This document shows positions 8,059-16,523 of a stretch of 64,000 nt of DNA, piece after piece. The notes beneath the pieces were generated by a model. The model was not told where the DNA came from and made no database searches. It saw only the letters and a list, made by a program, of their open reading frames with translations. A program made the position numbers and the translations under genes. The stretch's first letter is position 1, and every line of letters begins with the position of its first letter. Source of the stretch: Phycisphaeraceae bacterium (GTDB lineage: Bacteria; Planctomycetota; Phycisphaerae; Phycisphaerales; UBA1924); the NCBI GenBank assembly GCA_019636495.1, contig JAHBXL010000003.1, positions 62,001-126,000 of the forward strand, given 5' to 3'.

Positions 8059-8811
8059 TCAGCACATCGTCATGCCGCCATCCACCACAATTGTCTGGCC
8101 GGTCAGGTATCCGGCATCATCGGACGACACGTACGCCACCGCCGCGGCGATGTCCTCCGGCATGCCCAACCGCTTCACCGCGATCATGTCGCTGATCTTG
8201 GTCTTGATCTCGTCGGGGAGGTTCTCGGTCATGTCGGTCGCGACGTACCCTGGCGCGACCACGTTGCACGTGATGCCCTTGGAACCCAGTTCCCGCGCGA
8301 TCGTCTTGCTGAGGCCGAGCAAGCCCGACTTGGCCGCGGCGTAGTTGGCCTGCCCGGCGTTGCCGACCACGCCCGATGTGCTGGCGATGTTGATGATGCG
8401 GCCGAAGCGGTTCTTCATCATCGGGCGCGCCGCGGCACGGATGGCGACAAACGCGGACTTGAGATCGACGTTGATCACCTCGTCCCACTCGGCATCGCTC
8501 ATGCGGAGCACGAGGTTGTCGCGCGTGATGCCTGCGTTGTTCACGAGAATGTCGAGCCGGCCCTGCTCGGCCACGACCTCGTCGATCGACTTGGCCAGCG
8601 CAGCGGCATCGCCCACGTCAACGGCCTTGAATGAGGCCGAACCGCCCTGCGCGCGGATCTGTTCGGCCAGGTCGGACAGCGGGCCGGCTGTCCGGCTGGC
8701 CAGCACGACGTGGCGTCCATCTCGGGCAAGGCGAAGCGAGATCGCCCTGCCGATGCCGCGGCTTGCGCCGGTGACGAAGGCCACGCGGCGTGGCTCCTGG
8801 GGAGTGCTCAT
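8059..8811 (-). CDS. fabG: 3-oxoacyl-ACP reductase (short-chain dehydrogenase)
   Basis: Reduces 3-oxoacyl-ACP to 3-hydroxyacyl-ACP with NADPH in fatty acid elongation. 250 residues, normal length. The cofactor loop GASRGIG lies at residues 16-22, NNAG near residue 93 and the catalytic Ser/Tyr/Lys set in STSGVVGNAGQANYAAAKSG near 143-162. The C-terminus (YLTGQTIVVDGGMTMC) matches FabG closely. fabD lies upstream on the same strand with a lipoprotein gene between them, suggesting a fab-type transcription unit. Other SDR substrates remain possible, but the FabG match and context favour fatty acid synthesis. Confidence 0.9.
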   Translation of the reverse strand: MSTPQEPRRVAFVTGASRGIGRAISLRLARDGRHVVLASRTAGPLSDLAEQIRAQGGSASFKAVDVGDAAALAKSIDEVVAEQGRLDILVNNAGITRDNLVLRMSDAEWDEVINVDLKSAFVAIRAAARPMMKNRFGRIINIASTSGVVGNAGQANYAAAKSGLLGLSKTIARELGSKGITCNVVAPGYVATDMTENLPDEIKTKISDMIAVKRLGMPEDIAAAVAYVSSDDAGYLTGQTIVVDGGMTMC

Positions 8812-8830
8812 TCGTTGTCTCCGACGGCGG

Positions 8831-9916
8831 TCAGGATCCGCCGGGAATGTTCACGGGTCCCGATGGCGTGTTCTTGCGACCGGGCTCGCGGCCGGGTTCA
8901 GAGGACGGGCTGCCGGGATCGGATGAGCCGGGCGAGTCTGCGCCCGGAAGCACGCCCGGAAGGTCGGCGAACAGGTCGTCGAACAGCGCGCCGGCGTTCA
9001 TGGTTGTGTACTGGAATCCCAACAGGCCGATGCCGTCCCATGCCGAAGCGCGCGGGCGCTCGCCCTCGGCCGCCGGCGCGTTCGAGAAGGTCCAGTCGTC
9101 GCCGATCTGCGATGCGCCCCAGCCGAGCAGGTACGCGCCGCGCGCATCCTGCACGGCGATGAGCACGCCGTGCGTCGCCGCGCCGCCGGCAAGCGCGGAC
9201 AGGTCGAGCGCGGGCATCTCGGGCATCGCTTCGGCCACCTTGGCCATCTCTTCCTGAAGTTTTTGCACGAACTCGTCGGGCTTGAGGCTCGAGTACTGCT
9301 CGTACTTCTTGCGGGCCTCCTCGATCTGCTCGGGAGTGACCTGCCCGGCCATCTGCTTGGAGATGTACTCGAAGATGCCCTCGCCGCCCCCGGCATCGAG
9401 TCCCTGGCGGATGACTTCGAGCATCTGCGACATCGCGCCGCTCATGCCTGCGGCCATGCCGCCGGAAATCGCGCCGCCGTCGTAGGAGCCGGCGTAGACG
9501 ATGCGCACGGCCTCGATGGGCTGGGTTGAATCGGCCCACGAGCCCTCCTCGACCAGCGACACCAAATGTGAGCCCGCTCTCGCATCCAGCATGCCTTGCA
9601 GTTTCCCATCGTCGCCGCGGGCGATGGCATCCGCGAGGTTGATCATCGCACGCGCGAACGGCTCGTCGTAGGTCACGATGTTGTCGGCGAACTGAACGCG
9701 TGGGTCGGCCTTCATTTCCTGAAGGAGGTCGCTCAGCGACACTTCGGTGGGCGCGGGCGGCGGCGGGACATACTCGGGCTCAGGCTCGGGCGGAGGCGGG
9801 GGCTTGGGGCACCCGGTCATCATCGCCAGCGAGAGCAGCGCCGACGCGCCCGCCGTCAGCCGGCCGGCGTTCCGACCGACCACTGCCCAGTTCTCACGTC
9901 GCGGTTGGTTCGTCAT
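8831..9916 (-). CDS. Proline-rich lipoprotein of unknown function
   Basis: 361 residues with a signal peptide ending in a lipobox (LAMMTGC, Cys at about residue 36), so predicted to be lipid-anchored. Directly after the Cys comes a Pro/Glu linker (PKPPPPPEPEPEYVPPPP), typical of a spacer from the membrane. A helical, acidic globular part follows with a Met-rich stretch (AAGMSGAMSQMLEVI). The C-terminus is Pro/Gly/Ser-rich. The start overlaps the end of fabD by 23 bases and fabG follows 19 bases after its stop, so it is embedded in the fatty-acid unit, though no role in that pathway is evident. Confidence 0.75.
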   Translation of the reverse strand: MTNQPRRENWAVVGRNAGRLTAGASALLSLAMMTGCPKPPPPPEPEPEYVPPPPAPTEVSLSDLLQEMKADPRVQFADNIVTYDEPFARAMINLADAIARGDDGKLQGMLDARAGSHLVSLVEEGSWADSTQPIEAVRIVYAGSYDGGAISGGMAAGMSGAMSQMLEVIRQGLDAGGGEGIFEYISKQMAGQVTPEQIEEARKKYEQYSSLKPDEFVQKLQEEMAKVAEAMPEMPALDLSALAGGAATHGVLIAVQDARGAYLLGWGASQIGDDWTFSNAPAAEGERPRASAWDGIGLLGFQYTTMNAGALFDDLFADLPGVLPGADSPGSSDPGSPSSEPGREPGRKNTPSGPVNIPGGS

Positions 9917-10880
9917 GGGTTTCCACCTTGATTGACTTGTCGATCCGGCGCATCAGGCCCATCAGCGTCTTGCCCGGGGCCAGTTCGTGCCACGCGCCGC
10001 GGACATTCGCGGCCAGCCAGCGGCATCCCTCGTCCCACCGGACCGGCATGGTCAACTGCTCGACCAGCCGGGCACGGATCGTGTCTTCAATGGTACGCCC
10101 CGAGTCCGGGTCGGTTTCGTGACCCCGGCCCGTCACGTTCGAAGCCACGGGGCAGGCCGGGGCTCTCATCGGCGTGCAGGCGAGTGCGGCGGCCAGTCTC
10201 GCCGCGGCGGGCTCCATCAGCGGCGAGTGGAACGCCCCGGCCACGGGCAGCGGCGCGGCCCGCAGGCCGTGCTGTCCGGAGACCTCCACTGCACGTCTGC
10301 ACGCTTCAATCGACCCGCTGATGACCACCTGACCGGGCGCATTGAAGTTCGCCGCGACCAGCACATCGGCCCCACGGGCCAGATTGCAGACCTCGTTCGC
10401 CTGCGCCTCGTCGGCGCCGATCAGGGCCACCATGCCCGAGCCGGGCGAGCCATCGACCGCCTTGATCGCGTCCGCGGCATCCTGCATGGCCCTGCCGCGA
10501 AGCGCGACAAGTTCGAGCCCGGAGGCGAAATCGAACACGCCGGCAAGGTGAAGGGCGGTGTACTCGCCGAGTGAGAGCCCGGCGGTCGCGGCGAGCCCGG
10601 CTTCGGTCGCGCCCGATCCGGCTCCCCAGGACGCCAGCAGGCCGCGCCAGCAAGCCACCGAACAGACGTAGATCGCCGGTTGTGAGGCATCGGTCTGGTT
10701 CAGCCGCTCGGCAGGCCCCTCAAAGCACAAAGTGGAGAGGGGAACGCCGAGGCGGTCGCCCAGGATGCGATCGGCCTCGAGAAACACCGCGCGAGCCTCG
10801 GGCGAGGCTTCGAACCAAGCCTTGCCCATGCCGACAACCTGAGCACCCTGACCGGGGCAGAGCATGATGCGTGCTTCCAT
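9894..10880 (-). CDS. fabD: Malonyl-CoA:ACP transacylase
   Basis: Transfers malonate from CoA to ACP, supplying extender units for fatty acid synthesis. The N-terminal PGQGAQ (residues 9-14), the nucleophile Ser103 in GLSLGEYTAL and the catalytic-His region GAFHSPLM are all present. Length is 328 residues from the ATG at 10880, close to the family norm of about 310. Codons upstream in the same frame (MARRRSGRLPP) extend towards the divergent guaB promoter and are less likely to be translated. The 3' end overlaps the following lipoprotein gene by 23 bases. fabG is the second gene downstream. Confidence 0.92.
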   Translation of the reverse strand: MEARIMLCPGQGAQVVGMGKAWFEASPEARAVFLEADRILGDRLGVPLSTLCFEGPAERLNQTDASQPAIYVCSVACWRGLLASWGAGSGATEAGLAATAGLSLGEYTALHLAGVFDFASGLELVALRGRAMQDAADAIKAVDGSPGSGMVALIGADEAQANEVCNLARGADVLVAANFNAPGQVVISGSIEACRRAVEVSGQHGLRAAPLPVAGAFHSPLMEPAAARLAAALACTPMRAPACPVASNVTGRGHETDPDSGRTIEDTIRARLVEQLTMPVRWDEGCRWLAANVRGAWHELAPGKTLMGLMRRIDKSIKVETHDEPTAT

Positions 10881-10955
10881 AGGGGGCAGTCTACCCGATC
10901 GGCGGCGGGCCATTCAAACGGCTTCGCATTGACCGCGCGGCGAGCGCAGCCATAA

Positions 10956-12620
10956 ATGTGCATGGCGACCAACAACGGCTCTCGTGCTTCTCGTGGGTCC
11001 ACTTCCAAGTCCTCGCGTCCGGCCGCCGGGGGCGGCGTCGCGAAGGGCGGCGATCCTGCCGCGGGCAAGATCATCGGCGACGGCATCACGTTCGACGACG
11101 TGCTGTTGCTGCCGCGCTACAGCGACGTGATGCCCTCGCAGGCCGACACGTCAACGCGTCTGACGCCGCGCATCCGTCTGAACATCCCGCTGGTCTCGGC
11201 GCCCATGGACACTGTAACGGAGTCGGCGCTGGCGATTGCGCTGGCGCAGGAGGGAGGGGTGGGCGTGATCCACCGCAACCTGCCGATTGAGGCGCAGGCA
11301 CGCGAGGTGAGCAAGGTCAAGCGGTCGGCCAACGGGGTGATCCTCGATCCGATCACGGTGGGCCCGAACGACACCGTCGGCCATGCCCGCCAACTGATGC
11401 GCGAGCACAACGTGTCGGGTTTCCCGGTGACGGAGGACGGCTCCGACGAGTTGCGCTCGCACGGGCGGGTGGTCGGCATCCTGACCAAGCGCGACCTGAA
11501 GTTCGTCGAGGACCTGAACACCCCGGTGCGCGGCGTGATGACGTCGTCCGGGCTGGTGACCGCCGCGCCCGGCACGACGCTCGAAGAGGCCGAGCGCATT
11601 CTCAACCGCAACAAAGTCGAGAAACTGATCCTGGTCGACAAGAAGGGCCGGCTCGCGGGGATGATCACCCAGCGCGACATCGACCGCCTCAGCCAGTTCC
11701 CGAAAGCGAACCTTGATGCACGCGGGCGTCTGCGCTGCGGCGCGGCGTGCGGCGTTGATCAATACGACCGCGTCGAGGCGCTCATCGCCGCGGAAGCGGA
11801 TTTTGTTGTCGTCGATACCTCGCACGGGCACTCCGAGAACGTGCTCCGCACTGTGCGGACGATCAAGAAGAAGCACGATGTCGAGGTGATCGCGGGCAAT
11901 GTGGCGACGGCGGAGGGTGCCCAGGCGCTGGTGCGGGCCGGGGCCGACGCCATCAAGGCCGGGATCGGGCCGGGCTCGATCTGCACAACGCGCGTTGTCA
12001 CCGGTGTCGGCGTGCCGCAACTCACGGCGATCTTCAACTCCCTCCGCGGCGTGAAGGCCGCGGGGCGCGACATCGCCGTCATCGCCGATGGCGGCATCCG
12101 CATGTCGGGCGACATTGCCAAGGCGATCGCGGCGGGCGCATCGTGCGTGATGCTCGGCTCGCTGTTCGCGGGGCTCGATGAATCGCCGGGAGAGAGCGTG
12201 ATCTTCGAGGGCCGGCGCTACAAGTCGTATCGCGGCATGGGCTCGGCGGGTGCGATGGAGGCCGGCAGCGCGGACCGCTACGGCCAGCACAAACAGGGTG
12301 GCACCGCTTCTGGTGGCACCGCTGGTGGCACCGCTCTCCAGAGCGGTGCAAACGACAGGTTCCGCAAGTTCGTCCCGGAGGGCGTGGAGGGCCTTGTGCC
12401 CTATCGCGGGTCGCTGGCCGAGTTTGTGTACCAGTTGGTGGGCGGGCTGCGGGCCAGCATGGGGTACTGCGGGTGCGGGACGATCGACGAGTTCCGAAAG
12501 CACGCCCGCTTTGTCCGGGTCACCGGGGCCAGCGTCATCGAGAGCCACCCCCACGACATCCGGATCACGAAGGAAGCGCCGAACTACTCGCACGAGGCGC
12601 TGGAGAGTCGGAACCGGTAG
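10956..12620 (+). CDS. guaB: Inosine-5'-monophosphate dehydrogenase, with a repeat-derived insertion in the flap
   Basis: Oxidises IMP to XMP with NAD, the committed step to GMP. The TIM-barrel core has the IMPDH entry signature [18 protein letters not shown]-domain pair lies at about residues 125-240, the catalytic Cys343 is in GPGSICTTR, and the mobile-flap start is SADRYGQ. At about residues 446-466 there is an extra Gly/Thr-rich segment ([18 protein letters not shown]) directly after the flap RY pair, before the [10 protein letters not shown] that normally follows closely. Its DNA (12297-12349) is tandem GGTGGCACC units ending in a perfect palindrome. 554 residues against about 490 usually. 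Either ATG 10956 or 10962 could start it. Confidence 0.93.
   Translation: MCMATNNGSRASRGSTSKSSRPAAGGGVAKGGDPAAGKIIGDGITFDDVLLLPRYSDVMPSQADTSTRLTPRIRLNIPLVSAPMDTVTESALAIALAQEGGVGVIHRNLPIEAQAREVSKVKRSANGVILDPITVGPNDTVGHARQLMREHNVSGFPVTEDGSDELRSHGRVVGILTKRDLKFVEDLNTPVRGVMTSSGLVTAAPGTTLEEAERILNRNKVEKLILVDKKGRLAGMITQRDIDRLSQFPKANLDARGRLRCGAACGVDQYDRVEALIAAEADFVVVDTSHGHSENVLRTVRTIKKKHDVEVIAGNVATAEGAQALVRAGADAIKAGIGPGSICTTRVVTGVGVPQLTAIFNSLRGVKAAGRDIAVIADGGIRMSGDIAKAIAAGASCVMLGSLFAGLDESPGESVIFEGRRYKSYRGMGSAGAMEAGSADRYGQHKQGGTASGGTAGGTALQSGANDRFRKFVPEGVEGLVPYRGSLAEFVYQLVGGLRASMGYCGCGTIDEFRKHARFVRVTGASVIESHPHDIRITKEAPNYSHEALESRNR
12297..12349. repeat. GGTGGCACC tandem plus palindrome inside guaB
   Basis: Three GGTGGCACCGCT-like units are followed by a perfect palindrome at 12328-12349: the arm GCACCGCTCT, a CC spacer and its reverse complement. 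The same 22-base palindrome occurs in the glycerate kinase gene (56557-56578), and sequence variants occur in carB and at 58841. It is translated in frame here. Confidence 0.85.
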
Positions 12621-12623
12621 GAG

Positions 12624-13910
12624 TCAGTCCCAGTCCCGGCCGCGTACGCCGCGCACAGTGTGCATACCAACGAACAGATCGACCTGATGAAACGTTATGC
12701 CGGGCGGGCTCGGTATCATCTCGCCAATCTGAAGGCCCGGCAGAAACCGTCGAGCGGATCTGCTGGCGGCGTGCCCATCGGCGGCCGCAGTCGGAACGCC
12801 AGCGGTCAGCGTCCGCGGGTCGGGCACAAGGTTGTCGGGGGGAACCAGGCGACTCATGAACGGCTGAATAGAAAGTATGGTGGACTTGCTTGAGGCAAAA
12901 GTCGCGTCCGACTGCTTCGGCGAACGCAGTTGCGCGGAACCAGCAAGTCGCGTCTCGGCCGACCAGAAGTCCGGGGCCGCAAGGAGGGTGCAAGACATGA
13001 CGAACGCGTATCGATGTTCAACGGAGCCCGATCGCGCATCGTGAAAAATCTCGGGGTTCTGATTGGCGTAGTACTGATCAAGAAGGCCCACGTGCCATGA
13101 GCCGTGAAGGGCGAAGTAGGAGGGAAGGACGAGCGACTCGCCTGCCGCAAACAACTCATATGGCGGCAACGCAGCATCCACGGGTGCTGGGAACTGGTCC
13201 TTCCAATCGGAACCGTATGTGGCGAGCACAGCACCATGTTGCTGAAGACGGCCGAGTGTCAACACAAGGCGAGACCGGTCCTTGGCCGATGACAATCCGG
13301 CGATCGTCAGGGCGATCAATACAGCAGTAATGGTAATGATGACCAGCGTCTCCACCAAGGTGAACGCCTTTGCTGCGCGAACATCATGGGCGGCGGCACG
13401 ATCATGGGGAGGCGGCCTTCGGCGCTGCGGCTCCGGGGTCAGGAGCATGGTGATGTGGCCGAGCATCAGGAGCACCAGCAGCAGGACTGCCTTGCCAAGC
13501 AACCAGCGGCCCTCGGACATGAACGCCAGGTGATTCATGAACACGCCGTAGCAGTTGCAGGTCGGCACTCTGCCTGCGGCGAGGTGAACGAAGATCAGGG
13601 CGATCACGGATGCGAGCAGTCCTATCACGACTCGCTCGCACGTGAGTCGCCAAACTCCGGCGAACCAGAGCATCGCCGCGGTCGCTTCAACCGTAGGAAC
13701 GCCAAACCACCCAACATCGATTACCCAGTCCGGCAATCGCTCCCAAGTGAAGAGAGACGTTCTGAACGAGGAGAGATCAAGGAGTTTGCCTGCACCGCCA
13801 AGCCCGACAACAAGCATCGCCGTGGCAACCAGCGTGAACGCCGTGCACCGACAAAGCCGAAGCCCGCATCGCTCAGGCTTGATCATGGGGCATTTCGAAT
13901 CGACGCCCAT
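12624..13910 (-). CDS. Locus A fused MauE-like membrane protein and pseudopilin-like protein
   Basis: One frame of 428 residues from ATG 13910. Residues 1-175 form a MauE/DoxX-like domain with about four membrane helices, KLLDLSSF...SLFTWERLP and a C-x-C-x-G motif (VPTCNCYGVF), as in redox-associated MauE-like proteins. From about residue 183 a prepilin-type N-terminus begins (KAFTLVETLVIITITAVLIAL), then a globular part with WHVGLLDQYY, SCTLLAAPDFW and a terminal GRDWD. In locus B the same two domains are separate genes overlapping by ATGA. In A an out-of-frame ATGATG sits exactly at the junction (13387), so this looks like a fusion by a small indel, or a frameshifted pair. The start could also be ATG 13886. 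It converges on guaB with a 3-base gap. Confidence 0.7.
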   Translation of the reverse strand: MGVDSKCPMIKPERCGLRLCRCTAFTLVATAMLVVGLGGAGKLLDLSSFRTSLFTWERLPDWVIDVGWFGVPTVEATAAMLWFAGVWRLTCERVVIGLLASVIALIFVHLAAGRVPTCNCYGVFMNHLAFMSEGRWLLGKAVLLLVLLMLGHITMLLTPEPQRRRPPPHDRAAAHDVRAAKAFTLVETLVIITITAVLIALTIAGLSSAKDRSRLVLTLGRLQQHGAVLATYGSDWKDQFPAPVDAALPPYELFAAGESLVLPSYFALHGSWHVGLLDQYYANQNPEIFHDARSGSVEHRYAFVMSCTLLAAPDFWSAETRLAGSAQLRSPKQSDATFASSKSTILSIQPFMSRLVPPDNLVPDPRTLTAGVPTAAADGHAASRSARRFLPGLQIGEMIPSPPGITFHQVDLFVGMHTVRGVRGRDWD

Positions 13911-13923
13911 CGTCCTGCTCGCT

Positions 13924-14310
13924 TCAGGGAGTGACGCAACTGCCGAACACGATGGCATCGTGGCAATACGCCTCGGTCGTGCCGCCGGGCAGACACTCAA
14001 GGCCGTTCGGATTGCAGAGTTTGATGGTGATCGTGCATCGGCATTGCTCGGGTCCCGATTGCGACGTGTCCAAGTGCTGCCCGGTATGGACGTTGACAGC
14101 GGCCTGGACGTCACAGGACCCGGTTGACGTGGAGTGACACGTGTACTTGAAATCGAAGCCGCCGGAGGAATAGGGACATTGAGAAACCCATCCGGTGCAA
14201 CACGACCATGGAATGAGCACATAGCAGTTGTAGAGCGTCGCCACGGCGGTGGCGATCGGGATCATCAGGCTCAACGTGATTCCAGCGATCGTGCAGCGAT
14301 ACGACATCAT
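13924..14310 (-). CDS. Locus A small secreted cysteine-rich protein
   Basis: 128 residues with a signal peptide at about residues 5-25 (CTIAGITLSLMIPIATAVA). The mature part has 12 cysteines, including CY-x5-SCC right after the signal sequence, then C-x-C near residue 92, and it ends GSCVTP. The spacing CY-x5-SCC is identical in the locus B counterpart although little else aligns. The start is ATG 14310, overlapping the stop of the upstream gene (ATGA), with AGGAGG 6 bases ahead, so translation is coupled. The Cys content and adjacent MauE-like gene suggest an exported, disulfide-stabilised polypeptide. Methylamine dehydrogenase small subunit plus MauE is the nearest known parallel; no homology to it is claimed. 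Confidence 0.72.
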   Translation of the reverse strand: MMSYRCTIAGITLSLMIPIATAVATLYNCYVLIPWSCCTGWVSQCPYSSGGFDFKYTCHSTSTGSCDVQAAVNVHTGQHLDTSQSGPEQCRCTITIKLCNPNGLECLPGGTTEAYCHDAIVFGSCVTP

Positions 14311-15476
14311 ACAGTGCCTCCTGTTATTCGCAGCCCGACCCGGCGGCAGATGAGCAGCGATGCAATCACGCTGATTGCACCGAGCACAGTCCACCCCAGG
14401 AGTCGTCGACGGTCAGGTGCTGGTGAAGTGCCGTGCCCGCGAAGCGTTCTCGATTCCGCGATCGTCCCCGCATCTGGATCGAGCCGCTCGTCCCTGCCCG
14501 CCGGATAATCGAGTCGCCGTGATAGTCGGACAACGCCTCGGAAGGTGTCGACGGCTCCACTCGTCGGTACATCGAGTGCGATCCGGACATCGGTTGCCGA
14601 CAGCGCACGGACATCGACACTTGTGTATCGACGCTCCATGCGGTTCAGCCCGTCGAAGAACTGAATGTCGGTGGCCACCCAGATGTCGGCATCAGGAGAG
14701 TGTGTCCAGCCGTAAAACCTCACGCGATCGCCCCGATGGCCTGGGACTCGTGGCCGCGCGTATTCAAGTTGCTCGACGAAGCCGCGTTTGTGCTCCTCTG
14801 ACCAGCGCCCTGTAATCGTCATTTCGCCGGCACGACCGGCCTCCGTTGGCAGAAAGAACTCCGCCACCCAGCGATCCCCGTCCACCTGAACAGCCTGCAT
14901 GCGCACGCCGAGCGCGCTGTTGGCTCCAAGCGAACCAAACAGAATACGATCAATCGCTGGACGGAACGTCAGTTCCTCTGCCTTCGGATCCTGATCGACC
15001 ACACCTCCCGCTTCGACGTCGCGCGCCCGAAAGAGCTTCAGCGTCCCGTTGCCGCGTTGCCACGATTGGCCGCTCGGGTCATACACCGTGTCCGACACCA
15101 GTTGTCCAGGATACTCAAGCCCGAAGCGCCAGCGGCCACGTGAATCTGACAACCAGAACATGTGCACGCTCTGCTTGCCGTCCCTGATCTGCCGCTCGGC
15201 ATTGTCAAGAAGAACACGTTTGGGATGGTACGGCTTGCCTGCCACTTCCGCTCGCAGCGAAGTGAGTTCGTCCGGGGTCAACGTGTTGTAATCTTCCTGG
15301 GTCCACTGAACTACGAGCGACGGAGGAACATCAAACCTCGCTGCCCGCTTGGCCTCCGAGGCAAGCCAAGCCCGCACCTGCTCATCCGTCGGGTCCAGAG
15401 CGGCCGCTATCGTCGCCGGGCCAACAGTGCAAGCAGTTAGGACAAGTGTGTGAATCACACCGAGACCTTCCATCAT
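14307..15476 (-). CDS. Locus A WTQED/AGKP membrane-anchored protein (family not recognised)
   Basis: 389 residues with an N-terminal signal peptide (VIHTLVLTACTVGPATIAA) and a single C-terminal membrane helix (LLGWTVLGAISVIASLLIC) followed by RR, so type I topology with most of the protein outside. Its clear paralogue is the first gene of locus B. Both share WTQED, then P-x-E-[IL], R-x-[ED]-[IV]-AGKP-x-HP-[KE]-R and an E-[RK]-x-[IL] near residues 57-95. I do not recognise the family. ATG 15476 and ATG 15473 are both possible. Only about 10 bases separate the proposed -10 element from the ATG, so the transcript would be nearly leaderless. The 16-base homopolymer lies just upstream. Confidence 0.68.
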   Translation of the reverse strand: MMEGLGVIHTLVLTACTVGPATIAAALDPTDEQVRAWLASEAKRAARFDVPPSLVVQWTQEDYNTLTPDELTSLRAEVAGKPYHPKRVLLDNAERQIRDGKQSVHMFWLSDSRGRWRFGLEYPGQLVSDTVYDPSGQSWQRGNGTLKLFRARDVEAGGVVDQDPKAEELTFRPAIDRILFGSLGANSALGVRMQAVQVDGDRWVAEFFLPTEAGRAGEMTITGRWSEEHKRGFVEQLEYARPRVPGHRGDRVRFYGWTHSPDADIWVATDIQFFDGLNRMERRYTSVDVRALSATDVRIALDVPTSGAVDTFRGVVRLSRRLDYPAGRDERLDPDAGTIAESRTLRGHGTSPAPDRRRLLGWTVLGAISVIASLLICRRVGLRITGGTV

Positions 15477-15486
15477 GAAAGCAAGA

Positions 15487-15516
15487 ATAACAGGGGGGGG
15501 GGGGGGGGCAAGTCAA
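15487..15516 (-). promoter_or_regulatory. Candidate phase-variable promoter of locus A
   Basis: Read on the minus strand: TTGACT (15516-15511), TG, sixteen C (15508-15493), then TGTTAT (15492-15487). The -35 to -10 spacing is 18 bases and is made almost wholly of the homopolymer, so gain or loss of one C would change it. Locus B has the same design. The -10 match is moderate and the transcription start is inferred. Confidence 0.55.
15493..15508. repeat. Homopolymer of 16 G (plus strand)
   Basis: Sixteen consecutive G on the plus strand, directly upstream of the locus A first gene on the minus strand. Tracts this long are prone to slipped-strand mispairing. The only other tract of this size in the window is at 29390-29407, in the same position relative to the paralogous gene. 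Confidence 0.95.
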
Positions 15517-15538
15517 CATCGTACCTGAGTTCTCCACA

Positions 15539-15558
15539 AGCAGGCTGGCCTGCCTGCT
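15539..15558. repeat. Hairpin in the gap between locus A and the BI-1 gene
   Basis: The arm AGCAGGC, a 6-base loop and its reverse complement GCCTGCT. It lies in the divergent gap 15509-15702. It may be a member of the small palindrome families seen elsewhere in the window or a simple regulatory hairpin. The rest of that gap shows no gene. Confidence 0.5.
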
Positions 15559-15702
15559 GGGGTCGGGCCGACGTCCCCCGCTCGATGGCGACCAACGAGC
15601 GGTCTGCGGGCGATGGTCTGTGTGGATATGCTGTGCTGGCCGCTGCGGCTCGGTTTCGCACCCCTGTTTCCCGCCTGAGGGCAAGAGATCAAGGAGCGCT
15701 TC

Positions 15703-16494
15703 ATGTTGCGCACGAGTAACCCCGTCCTGAACGAGCGTGTCTTTGCCCCTTCTACGGCCTACGAGCGCTTCGCCGAGGGGAGCAGTTCGCACATGACGCT
15801 CAACGGCGCGGTCACGGCCACCGCGATCCTGCTGGGCCTGTGTGCCGCGGCGGGCGTGGGGGTGTGGGGGCTGGCCGCGGCGAACCCCGGGCTGGCTTTG
15901 CCCGCGCTCCTGGGCGGATTGCTTCTGACCTGTGTGCTCACGCTGGTGTGCACGTTCAAGCCGACGGCCTCGCCGTATCTGGCGGTGCCCATCGCCCTGG
16001 CGCAGGGCGCGTTTGCGGGCGGGGCATCGGTGTTCTGGTCCAACTACGCGGCGGGGTTCAAGAGCGGCGCGATCGCAAGCCTCGGGCCGGGTTTGGTCAT
16101 TCAGGCTCTGCTTCTGACGGTCGGAATCGCCGGCGCGCTGCTGTTCGCCTATGCGACGCGGATCATCAAACCGACCGAGAACTTCAAACTCGGCGTCTTC
16201 GCCGCCACCGTGGGCATCGGCATCGTGGCCATCCTGTCCCTGGTTCTCAACCTCGTTGGGGTGCAGGTGCCGTACATCTGGGGCAACGGCCCGCTGGGCA
16301 TCGCGTTCGCGGGGTTCATCGTGGTGATCGCCGCATTGAACCTCGTGCTCGATTTCGACTTCATCGAGCAGGGCGCGGAGCAGCGGCTGCCCAAGCACAT
16401 GGAGTGGCTGGGGGCGATCGGTCTGTTGATCACGCTGGTCTGGCTGTATGTTTCGATCCTGCGGCTGCTGGCGAAGTTGCAGAGTCGCGATTGA
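15703..16494 (+). CDS. Bax inhibitor-1/YccA-family integral membrane protein
   Basis: 263 residues with about seven hydrophobic helices. The N-terminal NPVLNERVF...MTLNGAVTATAILLG and the C-terminal FDFIEQGAEQRLPKHMEWLGAIGLLITLVWLYVSILRLL match the BI-1/YccA (YbhL-like) family. The conserved acidic residues near the C-terminus (D-F-D-x-I-E) are the proton/calcium-sensing pair in characterised members. Members act as ion leak channels or modulators of membrane proteolysis; the bacterial role is not firmly known. The start ATG has AAGGAG 6 bases upstream (AAGGAGCGCTTC). It is divergent from locus A and 29 bases ahead of tpiA, which may be co-transcribed. Confidence 0.85.
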   Translation: MLRTSNPVLNERVFAPSTAYERFAEGSSSHMTLNGAVTATAILLGLCAAAGVGVWGLAAANPGLALPALLGGLLLTCVLTLVCTFKPTASPYLAVPIALAQGAFAGGASVFWSNYAAGFKSGAIASLGPGLVIQALLLTVGIAGALLFAYATRIIKPTENFKLGVFAATVGIGIVAILSLVLNLVGVQVPYIWGNGPLGIAFAGFIVVIAALNLVLDFDFIEQGAEQRLPKHMEWLGAIGLLITLVWLYVSILRLLAKLQSRD

Positions 16495-16523
16495 TCGCCG
16501 CGGGCCGCACAAGGATGTGACCG

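Noticed and set aside
15493..15508. Homopolymer regarded as a sequencing artefact
   Set aside because: Two tracts fall at the same place upstream of paralogous genes with shared flanking elements, which an artefact would not explain; the exact length could still be off by a base or more.
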